DNA of 64,000 nucleotides from Streptomyces canus (GCF_030816965.1 NZ_JAUSYQ010000002.1:5677501-5741500); one strand, 5' to 3'. Shown: positions 51,744-61,454, numbered from the stretch's first letter. Notes: generated by a model not told the origin, from the sequence alone. Numbers and translations: made by a program.

Positions 51744-54680
51744 TCAACGGGCGAGCGGAAGGTCCTGCTCGGTCCAGATGCATTTGCCCTCGTCGAGATG
51801 GCGAGTGCCCCACCGCTGAGAGATCGCGGCCACCAGGTGCAGGCCCCGGCCGCCTTCGTCGGTGTATGCGGCGCGCCGGATGCGCGGGCTGGTGAGGCTG
51901 CCGTCATAGACCTCACAGATCAGCGACCGGCTGCGCAGCAGGCGCACGCGCATGGGGCCGCTGGCATGCCGGATCACGTTGCCGACCAGTTCGCTCACCA
52001 GGAGCTCCGTGGTCATGGCGAGATCGTCCAGACCCCAGACGGCCAGCTGGCTGCGGACGTATTCCCGGGCCTGGCCGGCTGCCCGCGGGTCTTCCGGAAG
52101 ACTGCATGAGGCGACGCTGTCGACAGGTGTGCCTCGGGTGTGGGCCACGAGGAGGACCGCGTCGTCGTTGGTCTGCTCACGGTCGGGCAGCAAAGCCGAG
52201 ACGATGACGTCGCAAAGGTCGTCGAGGCGCCTGGTGTCACCGTGCTGGGTGCCGGTCGGGAAGAACGAGGGCTGGGCCACGGCCCTCGCCAGCGTCTGCC
52301 TGAGCTGAGCCAATCCCTGGTCGATGTCCCGGGTGGCGGATTCGACGAGGCCGTCCGTGCAGAACACGAGAAGGCTCTCGTCCGGCAGGTGCAGCTCGTG
52401 CGTCTCGAAGGGAGGTTCGGCGGCGCCCAACGGCGGGTCGCTGGCCAGCTCCGGGCAGTGGACCGTCCCATCGGGATGGACGATGACAGGCGGGAGATGA
52501 CCGGCCAAGGAGAGCGAGCAGATACGGGTGACGGGGTCGAACACGGCGTAGGAGCAGGTGGCGTACTTGTCGTCGCCGAGGTCGGAGACGAGTTCGTTGA
52601 GGTGGCTGAGCAGCTCGTTCGGATCCAGTTCGAGGTCGGCAAGGGCGCGGACCGCCGTGCGCAGCTGCCCCATGACGGCGGCTTCGGCGAGGCCGTGCCC
52701 CATGACGTCGCCGATCACGATGGCGACCCGATCGCCGGACAGCGGGATCAGGTCGTACCAGTCACCGCCCACCTCTTCGCCTTTGCCCGCGGGCATGTAG
52801 CGAGCAGCGGCGCAGACGGCCGGCAGGGAGGGCAGTGTCCTGGGGAGCAGACCGCGCTGGAGTTCCTGGGCGCGGGTGTGCTCCACGTCGTACAGCCGGG
52901 CCCGTTCCAGTGCCTGCGCGATCAGCCCGCTCAGGGCTATCAGCAGGGTGCGTTCCTCCTCGCTGAAGGAGCGCGGCCGAGAGAAGGAGACAACACAGCA
53001 ACCGATCGCGTGCCCGGAGGCGATAAGAGGCAGGAACGCCCATGCGCTCTTGGTCGACGCGTCCACAAAGCCCTCGAACTGGGGGTAGAGCTGAACATAT
53101 TCGGCAGGCGACTCGACGAATCCGGGAGTGCGGGTGCGGAGCGTTTCGGCGATCGCCATGTGGCTCGTGAGCGAGATCCCGCTGATCTGGCGCAGGAATT
53201 CCTCTGTGTATCCGACGGATCCGACCACGTGCAGCCGGCCACCCTCAAGCGCGTTGACCACCAGCCCGTCGGCGCCGAAGGGCGGCAGGACACGCTCCGC
53301 GACGGCCTTTACCACGTCGCTGGATGTGACGGCTTCGGCCAGCGCCGCCGTCAGTTCACTCATCCGGGCGGTTCGTCCAGCCGCGACCCTCCCCCAGCCT
53401 CCGGCCGGGGGGACCCCGGTCTCGCTTCGCTCGCCGACCGATCGCTCGGCTCCCTCTGGCCGCTCGTCGGTGACACCGGCGAAGTAGATCGTCAGCCCGC
53501 CGCCCTGCAAGGGGACCAGCCGGACACGGCGGACGCGCTGATCGGTCGGCCCGTGGAGATCGAAACCGATCGGCTTCCTCTCGGCGGACGCCCGTCGGCA
53601 CTGGGCTTCGAGACCGGGTGCGCGGCCTACGGGAATATCCCAGAGAGCGCTGCCCAGCGGCGTCCGGCCGGGGCCGAGGAGACGCTCGGCCTCCTCGTTG
53701 ACGCAGATGATCCGCCAGTCCTCGTCGACCGCCAGGAATCCTTCGTCCATGTCACGAAGGGCGGCGACGACCGGATCGCCCGCGGCTTGCGCGTGAGCCG
53801 GGCCCCACAGCGTGCCGACCATACGGGCAGAGATGCCGTCCTCACCCGGCACGATGTGGCCGCGCGCTCGCACCCACCCGAATGTGCCGTCGCTGTGGTG
53901 CACTCGGTATTCGGTGTCGTGCGCCGTCCCGCTGTCGTACGCCTCACAGATGTCGGCCGTGAATGTCGGCAGATCCTCGATGCCCGGAAGGTGCCGGCAG
54001 ATGTCCGCGCTCTCGTCGAACGCTTGCAGCGACTCGCCGGGCATGTCGATGACCGGCTGGGTGAGCGTTACGGAACCGGCCGCGGCGTCGTACTCCCAAT
54101 GCCTGATCGCAACCGCGCGGGGCATCTCCCCACCGGGCCAGTCGATCGCCGACGGTTCCCCGGGCGCCGAGACGACACGCGACGGCGTAGCGTGACCTTT
54201 TTCCAGGCGTCCGGCCGCCCACACCGCCACGGAGCCGAGAAAGGAGCGCTGCGCGGGATCCGGCTCGTCGGGCCCTGCCATGAGCACGGAAAGCGCACCG
54301 ACTCGCCCGCTGGTACCGAGCAGAGGCGCTGCCGCAGTGCCGGAGGCCCCGATCCCCAGGCTGTCCTCGGCCACCCAGACGAATGCGCCGCTGCGCAAGG
54401 CGCGTGCGGGGGGCACGTCCTCGTCCGCGCGGAGATCCGCCCATGCCCCGGCAAGTTCCGGCGCAAGTCCGCTGGCCGCCACCAAGCGCAACCGATCAGA
54501 ACCGGGGTCGCGCCAGTGCACCAAGCCGCCGAGGCCACCCAGGCCGGCGGTCACCTGCTGAAGGGCCACGTTCAGTGCCTCGGCCATCGACAGATCGTGG
54601 TCGCTGGCCGCCAGCAACCGTAGCCGCATCGCCTCCGGCTGCTCGATGCGGCTCATGGGCCTCGCGTTCCCAGCCGTCAC
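51744..54680 (-). CDS. PAS-GAF-SpoIIE phosphatase with anti-sigma kinase-like ATPase domain
   Basis: 978 residues. Order: N-terminal GAF-like region, two PAS-like segments (DEGFLAVDEDWRIICVNEEAERLLG), a GAF domain (VVKAVAERVLPPFGADGLVV), the PP2C/SpoIIE catalytic domain (GEEVGGDWYDLIPLSGDRVAIVIGDVMGHGLAEAAVMGQ; FCTDGLVES), and a C-terminal HATPase_c domain (LLVSELVGNVIRHAS, DEGGRGLHLVAAIS). It probably dephosphorylates an anti-anti-sigma factor in response to a signal. The GTG at 54680 has AGGAG five bases upstream. A Gly/Pro-rich linker around 53400 is encoded by a repeat-like sequence. Confidence 0.85.
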   Translation of the reverse strand: MTAGNARPMSRIEQPEAMRLRLLAASDHDLSMAEALNVALQQVTAGLGGLGGLVHWRDPGSDRLRLVAASGLAPELAGAWADLRADEDVPPARALRSGAFVWVAEDSLGIGASGTAAAPLLGTSGRVGALSVLMAGPDEPDPAQRSFLGSVAVWAAGRLEKGHATPSRVVSAPGEPSAIDWPGGEMPRAVAIRHWEYDAAAGSVTLTQPVIDMPGESLQAFDESADICRHLPGIEDLPTFTADICEAYDSGTAHDTEYRVHHSDGTFGWVRARGHIVPGEDGISARMVGTLWGPAHAQAAGDPVVAALRDMDEGFLAVDEDWRIICVNEEAERLLGPGRTPLGSALWDIPVGRAPGLEAQCRRASAERKPIGFDLHGPTDQRVRRVRLVPLQGGGLTIYFAGVTDERPEGAERSVGERSETGVPPAGGWGRVAAGRTARMSELTAALAEAVTSSDVVKAVAERVLPPFGADGLVVNALEGGRLHVVGSVGYTEEFLRQISGISLTSHMAIAETLRTRTPGFVESPAEYVQLYPQFEGFVDASTKSAWAFLPLIASGHAIGCCVVSFSRPRSFSEEERTLLIALSGLIAQALERARLYDVEHTRAQELQRGLLPRTLPSLPAVCAAARYMPAGKGEEVGGDWYDLIPLSGDRVAIVIGDVMGHGLAEAAVMGQLRTAVRALADLELDPNELLSHLNELVSDLGDDKYATCSYAVFDPVTRICSLSLAGHLPPVIVHPDGTVHCPELASDPPLGAAEPPFETHELHLPDESLLVFCTDGLVESATRDIDQGLAQLRQTLARAVAQPSFFPTGTQHGDTRRLDDLCDVIVSALLPDREQTNDDAVLLVAHTRGTPVDSVASCSLPEDPRAAGQAREYVRSQLAVWGLDDLAMTTELLVSELVGNVIRHASGPMRVRLLRSRSLICEVYDGSLTSPRIRRAAYTDEGGRGLHLVAAISQRWGTRHLDEGKCIWTEQDLPLAR
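53387..53416. repeat. Palindromic GC-rich repeat inside the phosphatase gene
   Basis: CTCCCCCAGCC and GGGGGGACC arms meet around CTCCGGCC. The same kind of palindrome is common between Streptomyces genes; here it is in frame and encodes GVPPAGGWGR between PAS and GAF domains. Confidence 0.5.
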
Positions 54681-55254
54681 CGCATCTCCTGAAAGGTCGC
54701 GTGTGAAGCCCCGCCGTGGAATGCCCCACCATCGGGCACTGCTGCCGTAGATTGGAGATTCTCCCAATTGACCTACATACACTGTATCGCTGGCTCTGTC
54801 CCGTAATCGGTGGAAGCTGTACATCACCTCGGGCCGGGCCGAGGGATGCTCGAGGTCAATCGGGTGTGGCGGACAAGGGTGATCTGGTCCGGGTGGTGGC
54901 GCGTCCCCGATGCCGCCGTGGCAGTACCGCGCCGAGCTGCAACGACGGCCGGGACTCGACCGACTTCCTCATCGGCATGCTCGCGCTTCCGGCCGACTAC
55001 TGGCCGCGAGTACGCGAGGCCCTCGACCGCCACAGCATCCTGCACACCGTCGGCGCCGCCAGATGTGATGCCTGAGGACCTCCGGTCCCACGAAGCCGTC
55101 GACCGTTTGCCGCTGCGCTCGCCGAGGCGAGGAGGTGAGGAGCTCGCGAGTCCTGAGCGCCGCCTCGCCTGTGCGGTCTCGACAACCTGTGACGGCATGG
55201 TGTCGGCAAGGGGCTGCCCATGCGCTCGCATTGCTGCGCTCTTGGCCCACCCTG
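54681..55254. other. 574 bases, no complete gene
   Basis: This contains the phosphatase promoter region. Further on, a + frame reads DFLIGMLALPADYWPRVREALDRHSILHTVG (near 54961-55060), which looks like a real protein tail without a visible start. It may be debris of a deleted gene between the phosphatase and the RHS fragment. Confidence 0.4.
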
Positions 55255-56107
55255 CTGGCCGACCCCCGCGTCACCACCCACACCATCGACTGGACCAAGG
55301 GCCAGCCCACCGGTACCACCCAGGATCCGGGCGGCCTGGGCCTCACCTCCGCGACCTCGTACGACAGCCAGAGCCGGGTCGCGACCACGTCCCAGCCCGC
55401 CTCCGGCGGGAGCGACGCCGGCACCAAGACCACGTACTACGCCGCCGACGGCACGGGAACCTGCGGCAACCGGCCCGAATGGGCCGACCTGGTCTGCCAG
55501 ACCGCGCCCGCGGCCGCGATCAGCGGTGGCGGCAGCAACCCGACCGGCCTGCCTACGAAGACCTTCGAGTACGGCCTGTACGGCCAGCCCACGAAGGTGA
55601 CCGAGACAGCCAACGGGGTCACCCGCACCATCAGCTCGGGCTTCGACGCCGCGGGCCGGGCGACCACTTTCACCACCACCGGAGGGCTCGGCGCCGCGGT
55701 GCCGGCAGGCACGACGACGTTCGACCCTGCGAGCGGCCTGCCGCTCACGGTGACCTCATCCGCTGGCGGCACCATCACCCAGGCCTACGACGCCCTCGGC
55801 CGGGAAATCTCCTACACCGACGCCGACGGCGGCACCGCCACCACGTCGTACGACGCATCGGACCGGCCGCTCACGGTGACCGACAGCGTGCCGTCCACGA
55901 CCTCCTACACCTACGACACCACGATCGACCCGCGCGGTCTGGCCACGTCGGTCACCGACTCCGTGGCCGGGACGTTCACGGCCCGCTACGACGCCGACGG
56001 CGCGGTCACCAGCCAGACCCTGCCCGGCGGTTAACAGCATGGCCCAGACCGCCGACACCACGGGAGCGATGACCAGCCGGGTCTACACCCGCACGTCGGA
56101 TGGCACG
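55255..56107 (+). pseudogene. RHS/YD-repeat gene fragment, truncated at both ends
   Basis: DYLADPRV-like entry is followed by RHS text: TSYDSQSRVATTSQPASGG, TKTTYYAADGTGTCGNRP, TFEYGLYGQPTKVTETANG, then three YDxxGR-type units ending ADGAVTSQTLPGG and a TAA at 56032-56034. A second frame then gives AQTADTTGAMTSRVYTRTSDGT up to the 257-bp repeat, so a frameshift and a recombination junction ended it. It has no signal peptide, core or toxin tip. Probably an inner piece of a second RHS gene. Confidence 0.7.
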
Positions 56108-56364
56108 TTGTCCCGCTAGCCCTCTGGGCAGCTAGGTTTGCGTGCTTGGGGCGTGCTTTCCGGCGGCTCTGCAGCAATTCCGCCGGTGGACAGGCGGTGG
56201 ACGGACGCCTTTGGACAGCGCATCACAGGGTGGCACGGGTCAACCTGCCGCATATGCTCTGATCAGGAAAAACGTCACTGGACGGCACGAAGAGGCACCA
56301 CGCGGCACGAACGCTCACGGTCTCGTAATGCGTAGGTCTCGGGTTCGAATCCCGAAGGCGGCTC
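56108..56364 (+). repeat. 257-bp attachment direct repeat, copy B
   Basis: Copy of 46951-47207 with three substitutions. Its left edge cuts into the RHS fragment; its right edge lies two bases into the CCA of the tRNA fragment. Confidence 0.9.
56322..56364 (+). other. att fragment 4: 3' part of tRNA-Thr(CGT), outer right end
   Basis: Same tRNA segment as att fragment 3 but ending GGCTCTGAG, so the CCA is lost and no terminator follows. Beyond it the genes look like chromosomal backbone. I take this as the outermost right junction of the island. Confidence 0.8.
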
Positions 56365-56463
56365 TGAGCATCCTCGGGATGGTCTTGTTGGCAGTGGCTC
56401 CGGTGGACAGCCGGTGGACGGGCGTGCTTGATGCTCCGTCAGGAGTCACCACTGGCTCCCGGA

Positions 56464-56727
56464 CTACGCCGGGAGCTTCAGCGGCCGGGGGAGGAGGACG
56501 GGAGTCGTCCTGGTTGTGGCCTTGCGACAGACGTAGACATGGGTGCGGGCTGAATTGTTGGCTTTTGCAGCACCGTAAGGGGCGAGGGGACAGTCAGCGG
56601 AGGTGAAGCGCCGGGTGTCGCGGATGTGCTCGCGGCCCCGTTCGTACTCTCCGCGCGAGCGGAGGTGGACCGGAGTGGGACAGGTGCCGGACATGCGCGC
56701 GGTCGGGAAGAGTGGATCGGGACGCAC
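56464..56727 (-). CDS. Small hypothetical protein (doubtful)
   Basis: 87 residues from GTG at 56727 with GGAG four bases upstream: MRPDPLFPTARMSGTCPTP, EYERGREHIRDTRRFTSADCPLAPYGAAKANNSARTHVYVCRKATTRT. Composition (less Arg/Pro-only than chance frames) is the only support. It resembles nothing I can name. Without it, 56365-56880 is empty. Confidence 0.3.
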   Translation of the reverse strand: MRPDPLFPTARMSGTCPTPVHLRSRGEYERGREHIRDTRRFTSADCPLAPYGAAKANNSARTHVYVCRKATTRTTPVLLPRPLKLPA

Positions 56728-56880
56728 ACCGGACTCCAGCCACCCGCGGCGGGGCGTCGGCCATCCATCGACACTCGCACGTCCCAGGCAGCAGCCGCAG
56801 GCGGCGTCCGGCGCGATGCACCTGCCGCCGCCCGCGCCGGGACCCCTACCTGCGGTGACGTCGCCTCGGCCGCAGGTGCT

Positions 56881-57996
56881 TCACCGTCCGGCCCGTGGCG
56901 GCGGTGCCGGACGGCCTGCCTTCTCCCATTCCGCGAACGTGTTCGTACGGGCGTGGACGAACGCCTTGGCCGGATCTCCGAAGTAGTTCCAGGGCACGCT
57001 GCCGATGTACCCGCCGACGGCGTGGAAGTGCTCCACCGCCTCCGCGTACCGGTGAGTCCGGAACAGGGTGTTGGCCAGTAGGTGGCGGATGGTGGGCAGG
57101 CGGTGGTGCGTCGGCGGAACCCGGGTGATCGCGTCCAGGGTGGCGTCCACGGCGGCCGTCACGAACGGTTGCTCGTAGATCGCCTTGCTGCCCTCCCGGT
57201 TCTCCTGCTCGAAGATCGCGTGCAGACGCAGCGCGGGCAGCAGGCTTCCCGGCGGGGCCGAGGCCGCGGCCTGCTCGGCGAAGGCGAACATGAGCTCGTG
57301 CGAGCCGCGCCATTTGGCGCACCAGTACTGCAGGGACCTCTGGTGGGCCCCGTAGTGGTGCGGGTCCCGTGCGGTGATCTCTGCCCACAGCGCACGGAAG
57401 TCGTCGTGCGACCAGCCGAGGCCGAGGGCGATGGTGATCTGGGCCACCCAGGGACTCGGGTCCTCGGGTGCCATCCGTGCGGCCTCGTGGCAGGTGGGCA
57501 GCGCCTCGGCGAGCAGCCGGTGGAAGCCCTCGAACTGCTCGGCGGTGGTGTGCTTGGCCCCCTTCGCGCCGCGGACCCTGCCCGCGAGCGTGACGAGCGC
57601 GTCGGCGTGCACCAGGGCGGCGGACGGGTCCTGCGGGTACTCCGCGCGCCACGCCTTCAGCCAGGTGTCGTCCTCCGCGGCCGCATCGGAGACGATGCCG
57701 AGCCGGTACCACCGCAGATCCCAGTCGCGCCCCGCCCCCGCGAGGTACGCGGCCGCCCGCCGCCAGTCCCCGGCGAGAGCGGCCGCCGCGACGGCGTCGG
57801 CCTCCGGGTCCGGTCCCGCGTGGCGGACGTCGAGCCGATCTCCGGGCACGAGCCCGTACGCGGCCGCGTCGATCACGATCGGCCGCTTGGCCTTGGCCTC
57901 GGCCTTCAGACGGCGTCCCTTGCGGATGTTGCGGGGTAGAGCGATGAGCGAGTAACCGAGGATGCCGGTGCCGGCGACGGCGACAAGGGGGTTCAC
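56881..57996 (-). CDS. Helical-repeat (TPR-like) protein
   Basis: 371 residues. After a hydrophobic N-terminus (VNPLVAVAGTGILGYSLIALPRNI), repeated helix pairs such as LAGDWRRAAAYLAGAGRDWDLRWYRLG and YAEAVEHFHAVGGYIG look like tetratricopeptide-type repeats. GTG at 57996 has GGAAG six bases upstream; the longer frame is an Arg/Pro-rich artefact. It probably forms a two-gene unit with the M48 protease 104 bp upstream. Function unknown. Confidence 0.7.
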   Translation of the reverse strand: MNPLVAVAGTGILGYSLIALPRNIRKGRRLKAEAKAKRPIVIDAAAYGLVPGDRLDVRHAGPDPEADAVAAAALAGDWRRAAAYLAGAGRDWDLRWYRLGIVSDAAAEDDTWLKAWRAEYPQDPSAALVHADALVTLAGRVRGAKGAKHTTAEQFEGFHRLLAEALPTCHEAARMAPEDPSPWVAQITIALGLGWSHDDFRALWAEITARDPHHYGAHQRSLQYWCAKWRGSHELMFAFAEQAAASAPPGSLLPALRLHAIFEQENREGSKAIYEQPFVTAAVDATLDAITRVPPTHHRLPTIRHLLANTLFRTHRYAEAVEHFHAVGGYIGSVPWNYFGDPAKAFVHARTNTFAEWEKAGRPAPPPRAGR

Positions 57997-58099
57997 AAGG
58001 TCTTCCAGGATGGGTGGGCAGGGCCTGTGGGGGAGGAGGCCGTGCGAGGGGTGGGAGGGGAGCGCGGGGTGTGGGTGTCCGGGAGGGAGCTGGGTCCGG

Positions 58100-59854
58100 T
58101 CACTCAGGTCGGGCGGGCGCGGGCGGCTGGGGAGCCGGACTCCCGTCGGGCGAGCGCGCGGCGGAGCCGTACGGCGGATGCGCGGCAGGTATGTCGGGCG
58201 GCAGTCCGGCAATGCCGTCGGACGAGAGCACGGTTAAGCCGTGGTGCGGTGGTCGGGCGTTCTCGTGGGGCTGATCGATCCCGTCGGGCAGGGCGCACCC
58301 GCTCAGCAGCGCCCGCAGCGCCCCCGTGTCGGACGGTTCCCCCATCGCCCGCTCGAGTGCTGTCTCCAGCGCCTCGTCGATCGATGCCGGCGCCACCTTG
58401 CGCATCGGAGGGCCGGCCCAGGACAGTTCCCAACTGACGTGTCCGGCCTCCACCAGAGCGAGCACGGACAGGTGATGCAGGGCGGAGCGGAGGGCCGTGC
58501 GCGCGAACTCGCGGCTCGCGCGCCCACTGCTGTGCGTCGCCGCCTCGGACTTCGGAAGCAGCGCGGCGACGTCGTACCACCGCCGGAGGTCGAGGAGATC
58601 CAGGAGCAGCTGCCACTCGGGGCGGCCGTGCGGGTCGGCGACCCTGCGCACAGCCTCGCGCAGAGGCTGTGCGGCGCGCCCGTGCGCAGCGTGCCGGACA
58701 TACAGGGGCAGCTCGTGCCAGGCCACGCGCCGGAGTGTCCCAGAGTGCGCCGGCACGAGCGGTACAGCCTCTTCCAACTCCGCGAAGACGCGTGCCGGTT
58801 CACACAACAGCGCCACCGCCGCCGGGCGGCGCACCATATCCCCGTGCCCCACCGCACCGCCGAGCGCCTCCAGCACCGCGATCCGCTCGACGATCGGCGG
58901 ATGGGAGTCGTACGGCGAGGTCGGCTCCGGTGACGGATCGCGCTCCACCTCGGCGAGTTGATGCCGGCGCGCGTCGTCCGCGAGGAAGCGGGAGAACCCG
59001 GCGTGCACCTCGCCCGCGGGGGGCGCGAAGCCCTCCGCGTGCCCCATCAGGGCGTAGTGCGTCAGGTAGACGTCGTGCGCGGCCTCCAGGGCCGGGAGGC
59101 GCCGGAGCGCGGCGGTCATGTGGCCGCGCCCGGCGATGCGGGCGGCGACCCGGTCGGCGGCGAGTTCCTGGCGGCGGCTCACGGACTGGGTGGCACGCAG
59201 GCAGAGGTGGGCGTAGGTGGTGAAGACCTTGGCGAGGTAGTGGTCGGGACCGGGCGACTTGCCCGCGTCGCGCTGCTGCTGCCGCGCGTCGCGTTCCCGC
59301 AGAGCGATGAGGGTCCGCTGCAACCGCTCACGCGCCGCCCACACCAGGGCCGCCAGCCGTACGTCACCGCCCGCGTAGTGCCCCATCTCGTGGGCGAGTA
59401 CGGCGTCCAGCTCGCCCTCGGCCAGTCCGAGCAGCAGCGGGGCGCCGATGTACAAGCGCGGCGGCCCGCCGCTCTGCCGCACGAACGCTGTGACCTCCGG
59501 CACCAGGAGCAGCTCCATCGGCGCCGGAGTGCCGACCTGCGCGGCGACCTCCCGCACCCGCTGCCACAGACGGGGCTGTGCGTCCGGCGTCAGGACGAGT
59601 CCGTGCGGCGGCTCCTCGCGCGCACTGCGGCGGGTGAGCAGCAGAATCCGTACGACCGCCCAGGCGATGGCGACGGAACCGACCAGTCCCTCCAGGGTGC
59701 CGGGCGTGACGTGCCCGCTTCTGAGGAGGAACACGTCGGCGCCCGCCACGGCGGCCAGGATCGCGAGCGCCAGCAGATGGTGCCCGGCGACCACACCGAC
59801 CGCGAGTACGGCTCGAACCGGAACCGGGGGTACGCCTCGGCCCCGTCTGGTCAT
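58100..59854 (-). CDS. M48-family membrane metalloprotease
   Basis: 584 residues. Two or three membrane helices lie in the first 75 residues. HEMGH at 155-159 binds zinc; SRRQELAADRVAAR supplies the third ligand glutamate. The C-terminal half is helical and not catalytic, longer than HtpX. It likely degrades membrane or secreted proteins. ATG at 59854 has GAGG seven bases upstream. Confidence 0.8.
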   Translation of the reverse strand: MTRRGRGVPPVPVRAVLAVGVVAGHHLLALAILAAVAGADVFLLRSGHVTPGTLEGLVGSVAIAWAVVRILLLTRRSAREEPPHGLVLTPDAQPRLWQRVREVAAQVGTPAPMELLLVPEVTAFVRQSGGPPRLYIGAPLLLGLAEGELDAVLAHEMGHYAGGDVRLAALVWAARERLQRTLIALRERDARQQQRDAGKSPGPDHYLAKVFTTYAHLCLRATQSVSRRQELAADRVAARIAGRGHMTAALRRLPALEAAHDVYLTHYALMGHAEGFAPPAGEVHAGFSRFLADDARRHQLAEVERDPSPEPTSPYDSHPPIVERIAVLEALGGAVGHGDMVRRPAAVALLCEPARVFAELEEAVPLVPAHSGTLRRVAWHELPLYVRHAAHGRAAQPLREAVRRVADPHGRPEWQLLLDLLDLRRWYDVAALLPKSEAATHSSGRASREFARTALRSALHHLSVLALVEAGHVSWELSWAGPPMRKVAPASIDEALETALERAMGEPSDTGALRALLSGCALPDGIDQPHENARPPHHGLTVLSSDGIAGLPPDIPAAHPPYGSAARSPDGSPAPQPPAPARPE

Positions 59855-60424
59855 GACTCGCCTCACGTTGCGCGCTGCCGGAGAAGACCGACAGAGAAGA
59901 AACAGAAACGCACAGATTTTGGCTGTTGTGGACAAACTATGAACAGGCCAGGAGAGCAATCATGGACGGAACTTGACCGCCTTTTGGGCATAAGCCGCGC
60001 CGCCAGGCCCGCACCACACGACACGCGCCGACGCCCGCGTAACACAGCGGATGCGGCCTGGGCGTGCCGCATGCGCACATGGGGCTCGATGTACAGCGCG
60101 TACCCGCGGTCAGTTCGCACCGCACCGGGCACTTGCACGCCGGGTAGCTCCGCGTCATGTCTTGAAGGCTGAAGCCCATCGAGTCAGCAGTTTGCCCCCA
60201 ACCGGGGCGCTGACCGGATGGCCCGCTGCGGTCAGTACCCTGGCAGTGGTCCAACGCAGCGGGGAGGACAGGGACGCCCGCTCAACCGGGTTGAACCCGA
60301 CAGGGCTGTTCGGATGTCCCGCGCCAGTTCCGACGCCCAGGACATCGACGAACCCGGTGTGCCACCGGTCCCTGGGGCGCGGCCGGATGCCGCCGCTGTT
60401 GCGTGCGAGGTCCGTTCTCCCCGA
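59855..60424. other. 570 bases without a supported gene
   Basis: I see the M48 promoter region on the right of the protease gene and then nothing definite. A minus-strand stretch near 60240-60370 reads HTGFVDVLGVGTGAGHPN and SPVGFNPVERASLSSPLRW, perhaps debris of another gene. Confidence 0.4.
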
Positions 60425-60656
60425 CGTAGCTGCCCGTCACGCGGCTGATGCGGCCCTCGGCGAGGAGAACGCCGAGCCCTTGGCCGTCGACGCCGCAGTT
60501 GTTGGAGACGACCTTCAGGCCGGTGGCGCCCTGGGCGTGCAGGGCGCCGATGAGGGTGGCCGGTATGCCGGGCAGGCCGAAGCCGCCGACTGCCGGCGAG
60601 GCTCCGTCGGGGATGTCGGCGACCGCCGCGGCGGCGCTCGCGCTGACCTTGTTCAC
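60425..60656 (-). pseudogene. CoA-transferase subunit A remnant (scoA-like)
   Basis: VNKVSASAAAAVADIPDGA, AVGGFGLPGIPATLIGALHAQG and VVSNNCGVDGQGLGVLLAEGRI...SYVGEN are the N-terminal 80 residues of 3-oxoacid CoA-transferase alpha subunits. The homology then stops in an unrelated Arg-rich frame. No beta subunit follows. A truncated gene. Confidence 0.75.
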
Positions 60657-60701
60657 GTATGCGTCTATCAGTCGGAAGCCGGTCGGAAGCCAGTCTGAGG
60701 T

Positions 60702-61454
60702 TCAGTCGGAGGCCGGCCGCAGGGCGTCGGAGAGGGACTTGGCGCCGCCGTGTGCGGTGAAGCCGCCGTCGACGGGGATCTCGGCGCCGGTGATGAAGGA
60801 GGCGTCGTCGGAGAGGAGGAAGACCACCAGCGGGGTGATCTCGTCGACGGTGCCGGTGCGGGCCAGCGGCGTCTCGCGGATGTTCGCCTCGCGGAAGGCG
60901 GGCGCGGCGGAGGCGGTCATCTCGGTCTCGATGAAGCCGGGATGAACGGTGTTCACGCGGATGCCCCGCGGGCCCAGCTCGACACAGGCCGCCTTCGACA
61001 GGCCGCGCAGCGCCCACTTGCTGGCCGTGTACGCGACCGGGTAGTGCCCGGTGAGCCCGGCGGAGGAGCCGACGTTGACGATCGACGAGCCCGGCGGCAT
61101 CAGCGGAGCCAGGTGCTGGATGGCGAGGAGCGGGCCGGTGACGTTGACCGCCTGGACGCGGGCGAAGTCCTCGGGCGTGACCTCGTGCAACCGCGCGCGC
61201 CAGGTGATGCCGGCGTTGTTGACCAGGCCGTGGACCTCTCCGTACTGGCGACGCAGCCCTTCGGCGAGCGTCGCCCATTCCTTCGGCTCGGTGACGTCCA
61301 GGCGCAGACAACCCGGAGCCGGAGTCACATCGGTGGCGACGACCACCGCCCCCGCCCGGGTCAGCGCCTCGGCCTCGGCCGCGCCCTGCCCGCGCGCGGC
61401 TCCGGTGACGACGACGACCTTGCCGTCCAGCCTGTTCGCGGCCCCGCGGTTCAC
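60702..61454 (-). CDS. Short-chain dehydrogenase/reductase
   Basis: 250 residues. TGAARGQG (17-24) binds the cofactor, NNAG is at 79-82, and the catalytic S130/S131-Y142-K146 set is complete (YTASK). The C-terminal NTVHPGFIETEM and ITGAEIPVDGGFTAHG are typical. Start is GTG at 61454, overlapping the stop of the upstream hydrolase gene. Last gene of the ring-cleavage operon; it may reduce or oxidise a ring-derived alcohol. Confidence 0.85.
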   Translation of the reverse strand: MNRGAANRLDGKVVVVTGAARGQGAAEAEALTRAGAVVVATDVTPAPGCLRLDVTEPKEWATLAEGLRRQYGEVHGLVNNAGITWRARLHEVTPEDFARVQAVNVTGPLLAIQHLAPLMPPGSSIVNVGSSAGLTGHYPVAYTASKWALRGLSKAACVELGPRGIRVNTVHPGFIETEMTASAAPAFREANIRETPLARTGTVDEITPLVVFLLSDDASFITGAEIPVDGGFTAHGGAKSLSDALRPASD

